NCBI GenBank assembly: GCA_012064415.1
Contig: SSNU01000057.1
Location: forward strand, 55,495 to 119,494
Direction of reading: 5' to 3'
Length of the DNA: 64,000 nt
Source: Gyrodactylus bullatarudis
Lineage: Eukaryota; Platyhelminthes; Monogenea; Gyrodactylidea; Gyrodactylidae
Positions 1 through 13,800 of this stretch are shown piece after piece. Each line of letters starts with the position of its first letter. Position 1 is the first letter of the stretch. The translations under genes were made by a program, and so were the position numbers. The notes below the pieces were generated by a model. That model was not told the origin of the DNA. It did no database searches and worked only from the letters and a program-made list of their open reading frames with translations.

Positions 1-102
1 CTTCTACTGCCTCGTTTCTAACATGTTTTTTGCCCTTCACCGTAGAGTGAAAACAGATTTCTCTTTGCAACAAATGTTTCTACCCTCTTAAAAGATTTAG
101 GT

Positions 103-559
103 CACTCTACACTAGGCTAGGGTGAAATTTTTAACCTCATATTAGGACCAACTTTTCTGATAGAACTATAAATTCTAAGCATTATTTTGTATTGAAGAAT
201 GTGTCGAAAATGATTCTCCATTATGTCATTCGGTTTTAAAAATCCAAAAATTTTTAATTCGCCGCTCAATTTCCAATGAATTTTTACTGCGCAATCACTA
301 AAATCCGGAATATCTTGGTCATTCAATGAGTTTCTTAATTTTTATCTTCAAAAATAGTAATCTTGTGATCAAAAGGAGCTTCATGGTTAATTTCGTTATT
401 TTATCATATCCGTGGGATATTGTGGGAAAAATGGAGAATGATTTTCATGCTTTAAAATTATGCAAAACATGATTTGAGTACTAAAATTTATCCGAAAAGT
501 AAGTCCTCTCGTGATTTGTTCGGAGAAAAAAGAATTTCAACCTAGCCTACTCTACACTG
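103..559. mobile_element. MITE family A, copy 1
   Basis: A 457-bp non-coding element. Its ends are imperfect inverted repeats of about 27 bp: the left end reads CACTCTACACTAGGCTAGGG and the right end, read inward on the other strand, CAGTGTAGAGTAGGCTAGG. A second copy lies at about 35811-36284 in the same orientation and is alignable over nearly its whole length. No transposase coding is visible. I could not find a convincing target-site duplication, so the superfamily stays open. Confidence 0.75.
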
Positions 560-3500
560 TTGATTTTCAATGAGCTCATTTCTAGATCATGAAGTCATGT
601 GTAATAATCTCTCGATTATTATCCTTTGAGATTAATTTCAATTCCCATAGATAAAACATTCTATTTTCACCTGATTGATTTCCCCGAGTAGCTTCTTCGA
701 TCAAGATATAATTCTTCTCCCTATTGATTTTCAAAATGTAAAACTTTCTCGCTCGCGCTCTCTCTAATATTTTGTAAGACTGCATTCTCTCTATACACTA
801 TAGTAAATGTTCAAGACACTTGTTCTTGCAAACAGAATCATTCGTTGATTGCAAGAAGCATTCTGAGCTATTTATTTAGGATAGATTTTTTTGCTGAATA
901 AATTAAAAATTACATATACACACACATATATACACTCTCTGACTTTCCTTGGTCTTGTTCTTTTCATTTGAATTTTTTCAGCTCAAGACTGTTCATCTTT
1001 TCATTTGAAATTACAGTACAGTATTTCGGCTCTCTTTGCTAAAATAATTCATCGAGATAAAAGTGGTAGAAGTAGCAGTACTTATTTGTATGACACTGTG
1101 AGTAAAATATATAAACGACGTGTCTAATAGATTTGTATGTGTGTGTGTGTGTGCAATGCATTAGTGGCTTTTGAGTTAAAATCAATTCTTTGCATACATA
1201 TATACTTCTTTACAAATGTATAATAATATATAAAGACACACACAAAGACACATTTATGCCGTAGTACCTTTGTAAATGGAAGTAGAGGTATTGTGGTGTC
1301 TCTTCTCTCTCTCCATTAGTGAGATCACCAAACTCTCTCTCTTTTTCTATACAACATGTCTCATTTTTCATTGTTTCTCACATGCATCTTTTCACCATTC
1401 TTCTCTTTGTAGTAAATAAAAATATTTTATAAATTTTATTTGTTTAATTTTTTAATTACAGTACAGTAGTGTTTGAAATTCTTGGTCACTCACTGCTACT
1501 CAGTTTGAATGCCTAAACTTCAAATTGCTAGTTGATAGGAAGATGAGAATTTACTACCAAAATCTAAATAAATTTTTATACTATAGCAACCAGTTTTATT
1601 GGATTTCCACTTTTTGAACTTTTGAGCAAAGAATTTTGTTTCAGTAATCTGAAATTTGTGATTTATCCTTTTCACCGACTAGGCTATGATTACCAAATGA
1701 ACCGACACCATTACAAGTAAAATTTGATTTAAATTGTATGACATCAAACTGGCTAACTAAAATGGGATTTCAATTTAATCTTTATCGTCTTCTGGTTAAT
1801 TCTCGATGACAGAGAATAGTTTTCTTACAAAGGTGACTCAACTAAAGTAGACGTTAGCTTCTTGAATATTAACCCTTTCGATACCTCTCGATGTGACCTC
1901 TATGTTCAAACTGACTTTTTCCAATGATTTTGAACTAACAATGAACAAACTATCTTAGTTTGCTATCATGCTATTTTTTGCTAGCCAGGCATAAGAATGC
2001 CATAGATATTTGAACTTTTATCGAAGGAAGTATAACTCCTTAATTCATGATTCTTTTTGATCGAAATTATTAAACTTATCAATGTTCAGAGATAATAAGA
2101 TTAATTTCCGTAGAAGCTAAATAGTTAATCCAAAACAAGGTATATTTTTTATGCATGAAATCAATGAGCAGTTCCATCAATAGTCTCGTGAAAATGGGGC
2201 AATTTTCAACCGCTTTTATCTTAGATCTTCAAATCTAGGTTATTTTGTAATAAGATCGAATGAAATTTAAAAGATATCCTTTTTGACATTAATTGAGTCT
2301 TTTAAACAATTAACTTTCAAATAAATCCCTTCATTGACAAAGTTTCACTCTAAATTACTTACCAGTAGATGGGAATTTCAATATAAATCAGACCCTGATG
2401 AAATTATGTGTAAGTAATTTTTTTTTATCATCACATTTTAGGTAATCCTGTGAGAGAATTAAGCCTGAAACTTTCTTCGTTTAGCTAAGGTATCGAAAGG
2501 GAAATAAAGAAATTTCATCATTTGAGAAAAATTTACATCTCAAGAGGATGTATTTTCGTCAATGATCGTTTAATTTTTATTTCACCATATACTTTTTGTT
2601 TTTACTTTTTATTATTGAGAGACCCTTTCGCCAAACAGGTGTGCAAATAATATCTGACTAATGTATAATCGTTTCTTCTCACATGCTAGCCTACTGGTGT
2701 AATATTTGGACTAGTCTTTTGCTCTATTCTATACTTTCGTCGAACCAATTTTCGACCAAGGGTCATGATTAAACCTTGGAATCTTCTAACTTGAGATTGA
2801 AATTCGATAAAAATATTTTCCTTTAAGAAGAATTAGTTGTCTCAGTAAATTTTAGTTGCAACTAACAATTGATTCTTACCTATCTTCTTCACTTTAGTTT
2901 CAAAGATCATTTTATGAACTAATGAACTTTACAGTTTATTGTCTAACAATTAAAGAATCGAGTGCTTTCTCACATAAAAATTGGCTTCTTATTAACCTTG
3001 TTACGTGATTTATGCATGTCTCAGCAGAATGAATGATTTATCAATTATATTGATCAAGATGGATTTTTTATGATTTTTATTTTCTTTCTACTCTGAATGT
3101 ATTATGTTATCAGAGAAAACATGGATAGATATCAATCACTTGGATAAATAATAATAACCGCTTTTATCTCCATGTACAACGTACAATGTACAGTGTAGTA
3201 CAGTTTGAGTTTAATTTAGTAACCTGATATTAATTATTAATTTTTTCAATCAATCAATAAGAAATAAAGTCTATTTTTAGTAGCTTCCCTTTTAACGTTC
3301 CCAATGAAAAAATACAATACTATAGTATTAGATGAATTACCTTATTTGCCTATATCAGTTAGACTTATATTTTGCTATCTCGTAGTAAAATTTTCAGTAT
3401 GATTACCGATATACTCTTTAAGATAAAATGATGAAAAGACCTCAGAAAGTTGAATATGATAAACGAAGATTATAATCAACTAGAAGAGATTTATCATAAT

Positions 3501-4623
3501 ACATATAGTACAGTTTTCAACTAACTTGGCATTTTTTGCTTATGAGACTTGATGAAAATTAATTATAAAAAGATGAGAGAATTCAGTATTTTTATAAGGA
3601 TAGTTGGAAAACAAAATATTTCCTGAATTACATGATGAAATGAGCTCATTGGATTTGGCTATAGAGGTTGAAATAAACTAACCATTTCCAAGAAAAAGTA
3701 AAACTTGTTAATTTTGGATCATATCCCTTCGTGATAATCAAAACATACAAATGCTTCCAATTCCCACAGTAATGACGAATTTCTGTAAACTTCTCTAGAT
3801 TAATACGTATGTTTTGTCTTGTGTTGATCACAAATATCAGCATTAAATTGCCTCAAATCTTCAAGTCGAAAAAAGTTGACTTCAAAATTTGAAAGAGTGG
3901 AAATTTGGTGCATTTTCGAAATTCAAAAAAATGGCGCAATTTTGTCAGATTGAATTTTTTTTGGTTTTTTTTTCTTTTACAACTTTCGTAATAGGTTCAA
4001 GAAAAGAACCTGACTATCCGGAGAAAAACATTGAGATTTCTTGTACATTTTCAAAGAAATTAATCTATATAATAATAGGGTTAGACTCTAGACTCTAGAG
4101 ATAGTCAAGTAGCTTTTTCAGTGTATGAGAGGGTTAAAAGAATTCTGATTGCATCGTGGAATAAACATTTTAGTTCCCCACTTCTGGATGTAATTCTACA
4201 ATTGTGTCCAAGAAGAATTATTATGCAAAAGACAAATTTAGCCTAGATTTGAAGGATGGTCCCCACTTGTCTCAAAACCATTCTCCTGTCTAAAGGAAAT
4301 CAAAATTAGACTTGAATTTAAAGATGTAGACTTGTAGTAAAAAGAACAATCAATCTACATTCCTCAATCTTGCTATACTTCATTCACTCTTCTCTTCTCA
4401 TCAAGAAATCATCCTTATCTAATTTTCTTTGAGATGCTTCAATTTGTAGAATTTTATTTTCTTCAATCTCTGTGCAAAATTAAGATTCCTCTCTAAGTGA
4501 GGAGTAATAATTTCCTTTTCTTGCATATTCAATATTTTTGAAGAGGAAAATCAAATGTAGTTTTTGAGTAGATTTTTAATTCAACTACTAAATTTACCCA
4601 TTCTATTAATGTATGTATTCTAG
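560..4623. other. Non-coding stretch, probably intron upstream of kinase exons
   Basis: No exon could be supported here. It holds short CA/TA microsatellites near 905-940 and 1135-1255, CT-rich runs near 1290-1350, and a partial copy of a second repeat family at about 3840-4060 that matches 42970-43170. The first recognisable kinase exon begins at 4624 in mid-domain, so at least part of this stretch should be intron. The exon carrying the catalytic HRD loop was looked for and not found. Confidence 0.5.
3840..4060. repeat. Partial copy of MITE family B
   Basis: This segment aligns with the interior and right part of the element at 42824-43183. Shared blocks include TTCAAAATTTGAAAGAGTGG-like and GTCAGATTGAATTTTTTT sequence and the motif TCCGGAGAAAAA. 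It lacks the terminal CATGAAGATGAG motif, so it is truncated or more diverged. Confidence 0.55.
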
Positions 4624-5206
<583 letters not shown>

Positions 5207-5905
5207 TATGGAACATTATTATCTATCTACAAGGAGAGATGAAGAAAAATTTACGACAAATTGTCGTTGACAATCCATGCTCAAAAGATTCATTGTTTTC
5301 TTATCATTTGATTACCTCAAATGAGATTTTTTTCTATTCCAATATGATTCAAAGTTTATTTTACAAATTGTTACCCTTTTTAGGCTACTATTTACTATTC
5401 AATTTTCTTTAGGCCTTATTCAATTTCGAACTATTCTTTTCCATAGAAAAATTATTATGAATTTCAACCTTATAAAGAAGAACAGAGTAATACCTTTTTT
5501 CTACATTCATATTACTGTAAATAATAATGAGCGAAAATTAATTTTTTATTCAATTTTACTCTTTTTTTTATTTTATAATTAATCTCTTTTAATTGATTTT
5601 ATAGGCACTATCAAAATCGGTCTCGATCCATACAGGCTCCAATACAGTGTAATCTTAAGAAATAATTTTTGAATCCTACATAATCGAAATCCTTAAAACG
5701 ACTATTTTGAGTTTATGGGACTACTGTTGAGTAATTATGCGTGTTATTAAATTAATAATATTAATGATATGAATTTTTTCTTAATTATTTTTAATTAAGA
5801 AATTCAAATTTAATTTTAGTAAGCAATTATTAAAATTTAAACAGATTGTGACTTCGCTAAAGAAAAAGTTGTTTTGTATTACTTAAAATTTGAAAATTTA
5901 TTAAA
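5207..5905. other. Intergenic DNA with kinase 3' UTR
   Basis: AT-rich DNA between the kinase stop and the start of the next gene. No ORF of interest and no recognisable repeat. It should contain the kinase 3' UTR and the promoter of the mitochondrial protein gene at 5906. Confidence 0.5.
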
Positions 5906-7568
5906 ATGCTGCGATCTATAAGCTCGATTTTATTTAAAAGGATATCATGCGTTAAATATTTCTCTTCTTCAAATGTCGCAAGTCATCAGCAAAAAGTTCC
6001 ACACGTATATAACTTCCTCGAGGATATTTCCAAAAAAGATATAGATAGCAAAATGGTATTCGAAAATCACTTAAAAAAGATTATTGAAAATTCAAGTGAT
6101 GAAAGTAGCATTATTCATTTTCTAAATTCTGCCAAACAAGTGTTGAATCTAGATTTAGATTCTGTCAAAGATGTACTCTCTAATTTTTATTCGACAAAAA
6201 ATCAACGAATAAACTTTTGGATTATACAGAGCTACTGCGATCAAGGTCAGGTCTCTAAGGCTATTGAGTACAAATCAAGCTTATCTGAAGATCGTATTAA
6301 TTACTTTTTTCCTCTTCTCAATGGATACATTCAAGAAGGGTTTGTAAAATTTTCATATTTTTTTAGGTATGATAATGAACTAGTAGATTTGATTCAGTCA
6401 ACAAAGCCAAAAGAGAATATTTTTAGTAATTTTGAAATACTCAAAGGTTATATTTGCTCAAAGAATCACGCCAAATTTATGGAAGAGCTACCTTTTTTTC
6501 TGGAACAAGCGAAAGAATATAGAAATCTTATTTTTACTCTCTTCCACTTGGTTGCAGAAAATTTTGACTATAAAGAGAGTGCTGAAAGTGTAAAATTAAT
6601 GATGAAAGCAATTGAAAATCGAATTCCTCAAATCACTTTCATCTGTACTATTTATAACTTATTGAACAAGGAAAAGTTTCGCTACGTTTACACACTCAAT
6701 AAGAACTTTGGGTACAGAGCTTCAGATGAATATTACAAAATAATAATGAATCACCCAAAAGTCATTGAAAATCCGCGAATTTTAATTAATTGTATGAACC
6801 TGAAGTTCCCACCAAATGTTTTGAATAAATTTTTCAAATCGATTAATAGTAAGTTAGAAATTTTTATATTTTGCTAGAAAAAAATCAAAATGTCTTGAAG
6901 TTCCTCGATTCCTATTTGAAAGACGACCAAATTCTAGAGAAATATATCAATTTTCTCACGCTTGATAAAAACTATCAGGGTTTAGTTGACCTAATTGGTT
7001 CTGTGAATGGATCAGATAAATATATTTATCCCTTTGTAATAACAGAACTTCGGGAAACTGGATTCGATATGAGCAAATTCATTCTTGATTTAGATAAAGT
7101 TAGTCAACATTTTTAAATTTATATCAACAGAATTCCTCCAATAATCATTCAAAGGCATTCTTTATCACTCAATATCTCTGGTACATGTCTTTCCCTCAGT
7201 ATATCACCTCTATCGTGACAGATTTCCTTGTCCAAGAAAAACTCTTTGTAAAGTCTATCAAATCAAAGTTTATTGTGAGGAATTATTTTTTTTATTTTTA
7301 AGGCCTCTATAATCTTTAGACGAGTAAATAATCTGGATCATCTGCGTAATGCAAAAAGAAGAATCAGGAAAATTCAGAATAGCTTGCCAGATGATTTAGC
7401 TGTAGAATTCTTGAATTCTTTGAAAACTTCTTATGCAACATACAAAGAAAACTTGGACCCCAATCATTTTCTCAGACAACCCGATACGGTAAATCGAATA
7501 AGACTATTAATTTCTTATTTTTTTAGCTTACCGATGATTTCTTTATCCACAAACCGAGAAGCTTATAG
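5906..7568 (+). CDS. Predicted mitochondrial helical-repeat (PPR-like) protein
   Basis: Six exons: 5906-6339, 6367-6848, 6878-7098, 7131-7274, 7303-7488, 7527-7568. They give 502 residues in one frame. Four of the five introns are 27, 29, 32 and 28 nt; the last is 38 nt. The N-terminus (MLRSISSILFKRISCVKYF, then SSS) is basic, hydroxylated and free of acid residues, as in a mitochondrial targeting peptide. The rest is helical with repeats of about 35 residues of the kind seen in PPR/LRPPRC-like RNA-binding proteins (for example INYFFPLLNGYIQEG). No single family is recognised with certainty; LRPPRC or another animal PPR protein is a guess. The 27-nt intron is in frame and could be retained, adding nine residues. 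The gene ends tail to tail with the IgSF gene, stops 69 bp apart. Confidence 0.7.
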
Positions 7569-7637
7569 CAGCTATATTTACAGCTGCAAAGGGCATGTTC
7601 ATAAAAGAAATTTTTCATGTAACTAGTAAAAATCTTT

Positions 7638-8934
7638 TTATTGAAATAAATATTTTAAAATTAGGTATATGCAAATATTCATCGTAATTAAAATCAGTTT
7701 TTTGTTAGAAATCCCCATTGCAGAACAAGTCATTCTACCATTGAGAAGTTTGTTTTCTTGTAAAGATTCTATATTGAAATATTAAGAATATTCTTACCTT
7801 TCAATGTGACAGATTTTTCAATGGTCCCAAGAAAATTGGTGGCAGAACAGGAAAATTTTCTCTTAAAATCGCTACTTTGTAAATTCTTTATGGTCAAATA
7901 TAAAAATTTTGATCTTCCAGCGTCTAGAAATTTCAAAGTATGTCTGTTGTCTTCTTCAATTTGACTAATTTCATCAGACCATGATACTTGACTATATTTG
8001 ACTGAAGGATTCGCTGAAACATCGCATAACAACATGATATTGCAGTTTAATTTTTGACTTGGATCGACTGGATGAATGTTCGCAACAGGCTTGTCTAATT
8101 TTAACGAATGAATTCATCAAGAAAGATGAATTAATAATTGTTCAACTTACGTCTCACTCGTAGTTCAACTGACCATGAAGATTCTCCGACATAATTTCGA
8201 GCAAAACAAACATACTCTCCTGCATCTTCAGCCTGAACTTGTTCAAAAAGTATGGAAACACCGGACTTCTCAGCTCCATAATTTCTTATAATACTTGAAG
8301 AACCTCCTGTTCGTCGCCAAGAGACTGTAGGGGTTGGAATACCTGTTGCATTACACTTTAAAGTCACTCTATCTCCTGCAGTAGCATCAGTTGAATAGGT
8401 TGAATCATATTGGATTATTTGAGGCTTTTCTATAATTAAAATTATTTATGACTAAACTTACGAACAACTCTAAGATATCTTTCTACTTTGATAGGTTTAA
8501 CAGCACCACTATATCTACATTCACATGAATACAGGCCCTCGTAACTCGAATCTAGTGATAATATTTCCAAACGAATCGACTCAGGCTGTTTTCCTTGACC
8601 AACAAACCATCTTGACATGTCCCTTGACATTAAACCATCATTTATGTATTCTAATATATCTCCATACTTTCTGATCCAAAAAATCTGAAAGATTAGAAAT
8701 AAAAGATACTTGAGAATCTGTTGGCATGTTGAAAACATTGCACTGAAGAACAACATTCTCACCAACGTATCCAATAATTTCAACAGAAGAATTTTGATAA
8801 GATATTACTCGCCCTGATACGGTTGCTGGACGCTCATCATAAATCCAAACTCTTGGTGTAATTTCATCTTGGCCCGAAATAGAGTCGAAAACAACCAGTA
8901 AAATAATTGGTGGAAGACACTTTAATATTTGCAT
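7638..8934 (-). CDS. Lachesin-like IgSF protein with three Ig domains
   Basis: Five exons on the minus strand: 8934-8710, 8684-8462, 8429-8151, 8094-7798, 7768-7638, giving 384 residues. The N-terminus (MQILKCLPPIILLVVFDSIS) is a signal peptide. Three Ig domains follow. Ig1 has VVLQCNV, FW and EGLYSCEC; Ig2 has LKCNATGIPTPTVSWRR and DAGEYVCFARN; Ig3 has LLCDVSA, VSW and FSCSATN. The C-terminus ends in a hydrophobic run (LILITMNICIYLILKYLF) fitting a GPI-anchor signal or a membrane segment. This layout matches the lachesin/IgLON type of cell-adhesion molecule. Introns are 25, 32, 56 and 29 nt. Domain calls are from visible Cys/Trp/DxGxYxC patterns. The last exon is the least certain. USP7 starts 245 bp away, head to head. 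Confidence 0.82.
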
Positions 8935-9179
8935 TCCTATTTACATATTCAAATAAATGGAAAGTTTCTACTTAAAACAAACATTGCTTGATATAAAATT
9001 GCCATTTTAAATGGTTTGTTCTTAAGCGGTACATTCTTAATTGTATTGTTAACCTCATTTTATTCATTTGGCTAAATGAGGATTTACTTGCACAAATAAT
9101 CTATCTAAATCTGTATTAACATATTTTTTCAGATTCCTTAATTTAAATAAATCTAAATTTTGCTATTTTTAATCTGTAA
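8935..9179. promoter_or_regulatory. Head-to-head intergenic region, IgSF/USP7
   Basis: The IgSF gene (minus) and USP7 (plus) start 245 bp apart, so promoter elements of both must lie here or in the 5' UTRs. No specific motif was identified beyond AT-rich sequence. Confidence 0.45.
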
Positions 9180-12100
9180 ATGACTAAAAAAGGCAATACT
9201 CAAACTTTTGAATCAATGGATTTAGACAACTCCAATGTAAATATCAAATCTAATTTTGTATTTCAGTTAAATAACCAGGAGTCCTCAAAGGTTAAATCTG
9301 GTGGTGAAACTCAAAATGATGCATCAAGACCATGTGGGACCATCGAGTTTAAAATCCCTAAAGCTTCAACTTTACTAACTAATAAAGATTCTTCCTCAAG
9401 GGTAATTTAATCGTTCATGGATTATTTTAATTTTCCTTAATAACAATATTTTAGCATTTATCAGATGCTGTTGTCATCCGATGCCTGCCATGGAAAGTTT
9501 TGGCGACAATTAATAGAGATGATTTTGGAATATTTGTCCAATGCAATGCAGACTGTGATTCTAATACATGGAGCTGTACGGCCAAAGCTAAGATTGAGCT
9601 TTGTTGCTTTGGAAAGGAAAGCAAATCTATGGATATACATCACATGTTTTCAGCTAAAGAGAACGATTGGGGCTATAGATCTTTTGAAAAGGTCTCAGAG
9701 ATTCTCAAAGCTGATAAAAGATATATTCACCCCGAAGAAGATTATATAAAGATAATTGCTCATGTTGAGGCAGAAGCCCCGCATGGAGTTGATTGGAACT
9801 CGAAACTCCACACCGGATTTGTCGGAATCAAAAATCAAGGAGCAACTTGTTATCTTAATTCTCTTTTACAGACACTATATTTTACTAATAAGCTACAAAA
9901 AGCCGTCTTTCTTATGCCAACCGAAAGTGATGATGCTCAAACAAGTGTTCCTCTTGCTTTGCAAAGAACCTTTTATGAGCTAAAATTTTCAGAACATCCG
10001 ATCGGCACAAAGAAGCTCACTAAAAGTTTTGGATGGGCTACTCTCGATTCATTTATGCAACATGATGCTCAAGAACTTTGTCGAGTTCTTCTGGATAATC
10101 TTGAAAATAAAATGAAAGGCACTTCTGTTGAAAAGGTTATACCTGATCTATTCTGCGGCAAAATGCTTTCATATATTAAATGTCTTCATGTTGATTATGA
10201 ATCGAAAAGGGAAGAAAACTTTTATGACATTCAGCTCAAAGTTAAAGGCAACAAGAATGTTTACGAGGCTTTCCGGGAATATATTGAAGAAGAAGAGCTT
10301 ATTAATGATAATAAGTACGATGCTGGCATCCATGGTCTTCAAGATGCAAAGAAAGGTGTCATTTTCACAAAATTTCCACCAGTCTTGTACCTTCAGTTGA
10401 TGAGATTCCAATATGACTATTACACTGATCAAAATGTCAAAATCAACGACTATTTTGAATTTCCCTATGAGTTATACTTGGACGAGTTTCTCCTTAAAAA
10501 GGATTCCAAGAAATCAGCCAAGTACTTTCTCCATGCAGTCCTCGTTCATTCTGGAGATAACTATGGTGGTCATTATGTTGTATTCATCAATCCTCAAGGG
10601 GACAATAAATGGTACGAATTCGATGATGATGTTGTTTCCCTCTGCAAAAAAGAAACCGCTATGGATATGAATTTTGGCAATAGCTCTGATAATACAGTCA
10701 GGGGCTTTTCTAACGCCTATATGTTGGTCTACATCTCGGAAGAGGAAAAGAATGATGTTCTAGTTTCAATTGAAGAAGACGATATACCCGAATATCTCAG
10801 AGAGCGTTTCCAGTCGGAAAAAATTTGGGAAAATGCCAAGAAAGAGATGGAACAATCTGCTCATTTGTACATTGAATATCAGCTAATCTTCGAAGAGGAT
10901 TTTTACGGATGTTCTGTAAGTAATTTTTATTCCTTTATAATTAATAGACGTAATTTTATAATTAAATTCTTCTCTCAACAGCTCTTGGATTTAGTGAATC
11001 TTGATAATGTTCCACTTAGACACATAAAAATTCTCAAAGATCAGAATAAAAAGAAAATCATCTCGGATATTGCTAAATGCATCAACAGGAATCCTGATCT
11101 AATAGATATCTGGATATATCGTCAATCGTAAGTTCATTACTCTATTTAAGATATAAATGACTTATTTAAAAATTTTCCTTGACAGAAACAATTCAGGATC
11201 TTTTGAATACTTTGAGAATAATATGAAATCTTCTCAGAACCTGATTTTGTTTGTCAGATTTCTCTCTGAGCCCAAAGTTATCCCTGTTAATCCTATGATG
11301 GATAAGCGTCATTATATTGTTTTTGTCAAGTATTTCAATGTAAAGAATCACACTATTCGTTATTGTGGATGTTTGGAACTGGAGAAAAATGAGATCCTCG
11401 GATCTATCTCAAATAAAATTCGAGATTTGATTGAAATTTCCAAAGAGGACAATATTATTTGCTCTAGGTTATCCGGAGATGAAATCAAAGTCTACCAAGA
11501 TAAAAACGAACAGGTTATCGACTATTTGAACACTGGCCTCTTTTCCACCACCATCATTGTCACATCTTATCGATCATCACAAGAGTTTTATCAATACTTG
11601 AATGACGAGTGTCATGATGTTCTTCAAGACTTTGATGAAATGACTGATCTCAACTCGAAGCAGCGTCCTAACAAACTTGATTATCATCATCTCAACAAGT
11701 TGGCACTATGTCTTGATCGTCTGAAACTCGATACAGCAGTTAGCATTAACCTCAACTTTAATTCTATCCTTGTCAATTATAACAAGGCTATCAAAGATTC
11801 TGTAAGTCTACGAATTTTTTGAAAAAGATCAGGTGTAATTTAAAATTCCATTTTAGTATCAAATTCTATTAGTCGACAAAAACAGACAATCAGACATTGG
11901 CCTACTTTTGTGTGTCTCTGGAAACCTAAATTATTGGCGTTTTGCTGAACTAGTTGGAAAGATACTCAATTGTGATCCTAATTATATTCAATTTTATCGA
12001 TCAACCTCTCATAGATTTAATTCATTGCACAACAGCACAATGATGCCATTAACTAACAATGGTGGTGGACCCGTGATCTGTTCCCTCAGCAATAATTCTA

Positions 12101-13209
12101 GTGTTCAGCCAACATCTGATAATCAAGGTCATTTGAATGAAAACAGAAATAATAGTCCATCACCTATGGCCATAATGATCTCTGCCAAAGCTGCAGGTTT
12201 TACTCGGCCTGAGTCCGAAGATCTCAGTCTATTCACTCAAGTTGCATTGAACGGCCTAGAGAAAGAACCAATTGGCCCTGCTATAAAAAGCAACCAGAAG
12301 GATTGCCTTAAAGCTCACTTTGAACCATTGTCATCTTCATGTGCAAATCCAAATTTGGTAAATTATTCACTCTCTTCTAAGAATCAGAATAATTCAGTCA
12401 ATTCCAGTTATCTATCTACAAACGAAAAAACTCCGTTTCCTCTTAATAGATATTGTCTATCCACTGAGTCAGTCTTGAACCAACGCTACCTACAATATCA
12501 AACACGACCTGGTTGCGGTCTAAGAAGAGTATATTATTCTCACTTGAATATATCTCTAACAGAACTCGAGAATATGACCCAGCTCAAAGTATTCTTCTTT
12601 GGTCATAAACTTAATGAAGATTACGTTATTTCCCTAACCCTGCCAAAAGAGGCAACAATAAAGGAACTATTAGATCAATGTAAGATGGTATTACCTGCCT
12701 CTCCTCAAAATTCCTCAGGCAAACTTAGACTTTTGGAGATCAATGATTCAAAGATTATGCGGATATTCGATGAATCTGAACGCATTCCAAGTCAAAATTA
12801 TTTTGCGTCTGACAAGTATATCATTCGAGTTGAAGAGATTCCAGTGGATGAGTTGGCTATTGCTCAGGATGAAGCAATTGTCTTTGTTTGTCACATTGAA
12901 TTCGATACTAGTAGGACTTGTGGTGTTCCATTTACAATCAAAGTTAGACATGAAGAACCTTTTAGTGCCGTAAGGGAAAGAATTCGTAAACGTCTCGATC
13001 ATCCTGAGAAAGACTTTGAACGTTGGAAGTTTTGTATAAACTTTCAAAATAAAATGTCCACCATTCTTAATGATGTTGATGCCAAGGTTGATGTTGAACT
13101 TTTCAAGTATAAAGGCGATTTGGGTCAAGCATTCTTGTGCATTGAGCATAAAGTTTCCAAAAGACCTAGGTATGCGCCTAGCCAAAAAGCAATCAAGATA
13201 CACAATTAA
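9180..13209 (+). CDS. USP7: Ubiquitin-specific protease 7 (HAUSP)
   Basis: Five exons: 9180-9401, 9455-10915, 10982-11127, 11186-11801, 11857-13209; 1265 residues. Introns are 53, 66, 58 and 55 nt. It is a cysteine protease that removes ubiquitin from nuclear substrates (MDM2/p53, DNMT1 and others in vertebrates). Order: low-complexity N-terminus (1-74), MATH/TRAF substrate domain (about 75-190), catalytic domain, then C-terminal ubiquitin-like domains. The triad is intact: Cys206 in NQGATCYLNS, His447 in GGHYVV, Asp464 in FDDDVVS. SFGWATLDSFMQHDAQELCR and SGKLRLLEI are close to human USP7. The last residues, KAIKIHN, are identical to the human C-terminal tail that activates the catalytic domain. 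Odd: an Asn/Ser-rich insertion of roughly 150 residues (about 12010-12500) lies between ubiquitin-like domains, making the protein longer than the human 1102. Confidence 0.97.
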
Positions 13210-13800
13210 TTTGTTGACAATTACCATCTTATCTTTCCAACTCAATTTATCATTAGCTACATTCAAGTATGAGAAATTTCTACCCTTATTCACCAACTGA
13301 CAACCATCACCCGGTTATAAGAGAATTTACGAACATGAGTAAAACAGTTTATCTCAGTTATTCAGAAACAAATATCCTATTAAATCCCATTCTTGTACTA
13401 CTCTAACTTACCCACATTTGTTAAATACTTTTTTTTCTAATGCCAGAGTTGTGATATTTCTCAAAAATGATATTGTTATAACCTATTATAGCCAATAACC
13501 AATCCCTCTCTCATCTGTAGTGGTATTCTATTACCTCATGTCTAATTGAATCTTTATTTTTCTGAAATTTTTATTGTGAACACTGATAATATTCATATGA
13601 TATGATCTTGACATTAGATAATGTCTTATTAAAATATTATTATTCCTGCCTTTATGCAAATGTAATACTCCTGATAAGTTTGTTCCTCCTAAAGGAGAGT
13701 GTTATTGATATATTTTCATTGGGTTGTATAGTTGATGAGACAATAAATTATCCATAATTTACAAAAATATGAATCTTTATTTTCCATTATTATCTTGTAG
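13210..13800. other. Convergent 3' UTR region, USP7/RNASEH2A
   Basis: The stops of USP7 (plus) and RNASEH2A (minus) face each other across 591 bp. An AATAAA near 13742 on the plus strand and a TTTATT near 13774 (AATAAA on the minus strand) are candidate poly-A signals. No gene is seen between them. Confidence 0.5.

Noticed and set aside
1137..1260. TG/CA tracts considered as regulatory Z-DNA or CRISPR-like repeats
   Set aside because: Simple microsatellites without spacer structure.
12748..13296. 182-codon antisense frame inside USP7
   Set aside because: Shadow of the USP7 coding frame; no family features.
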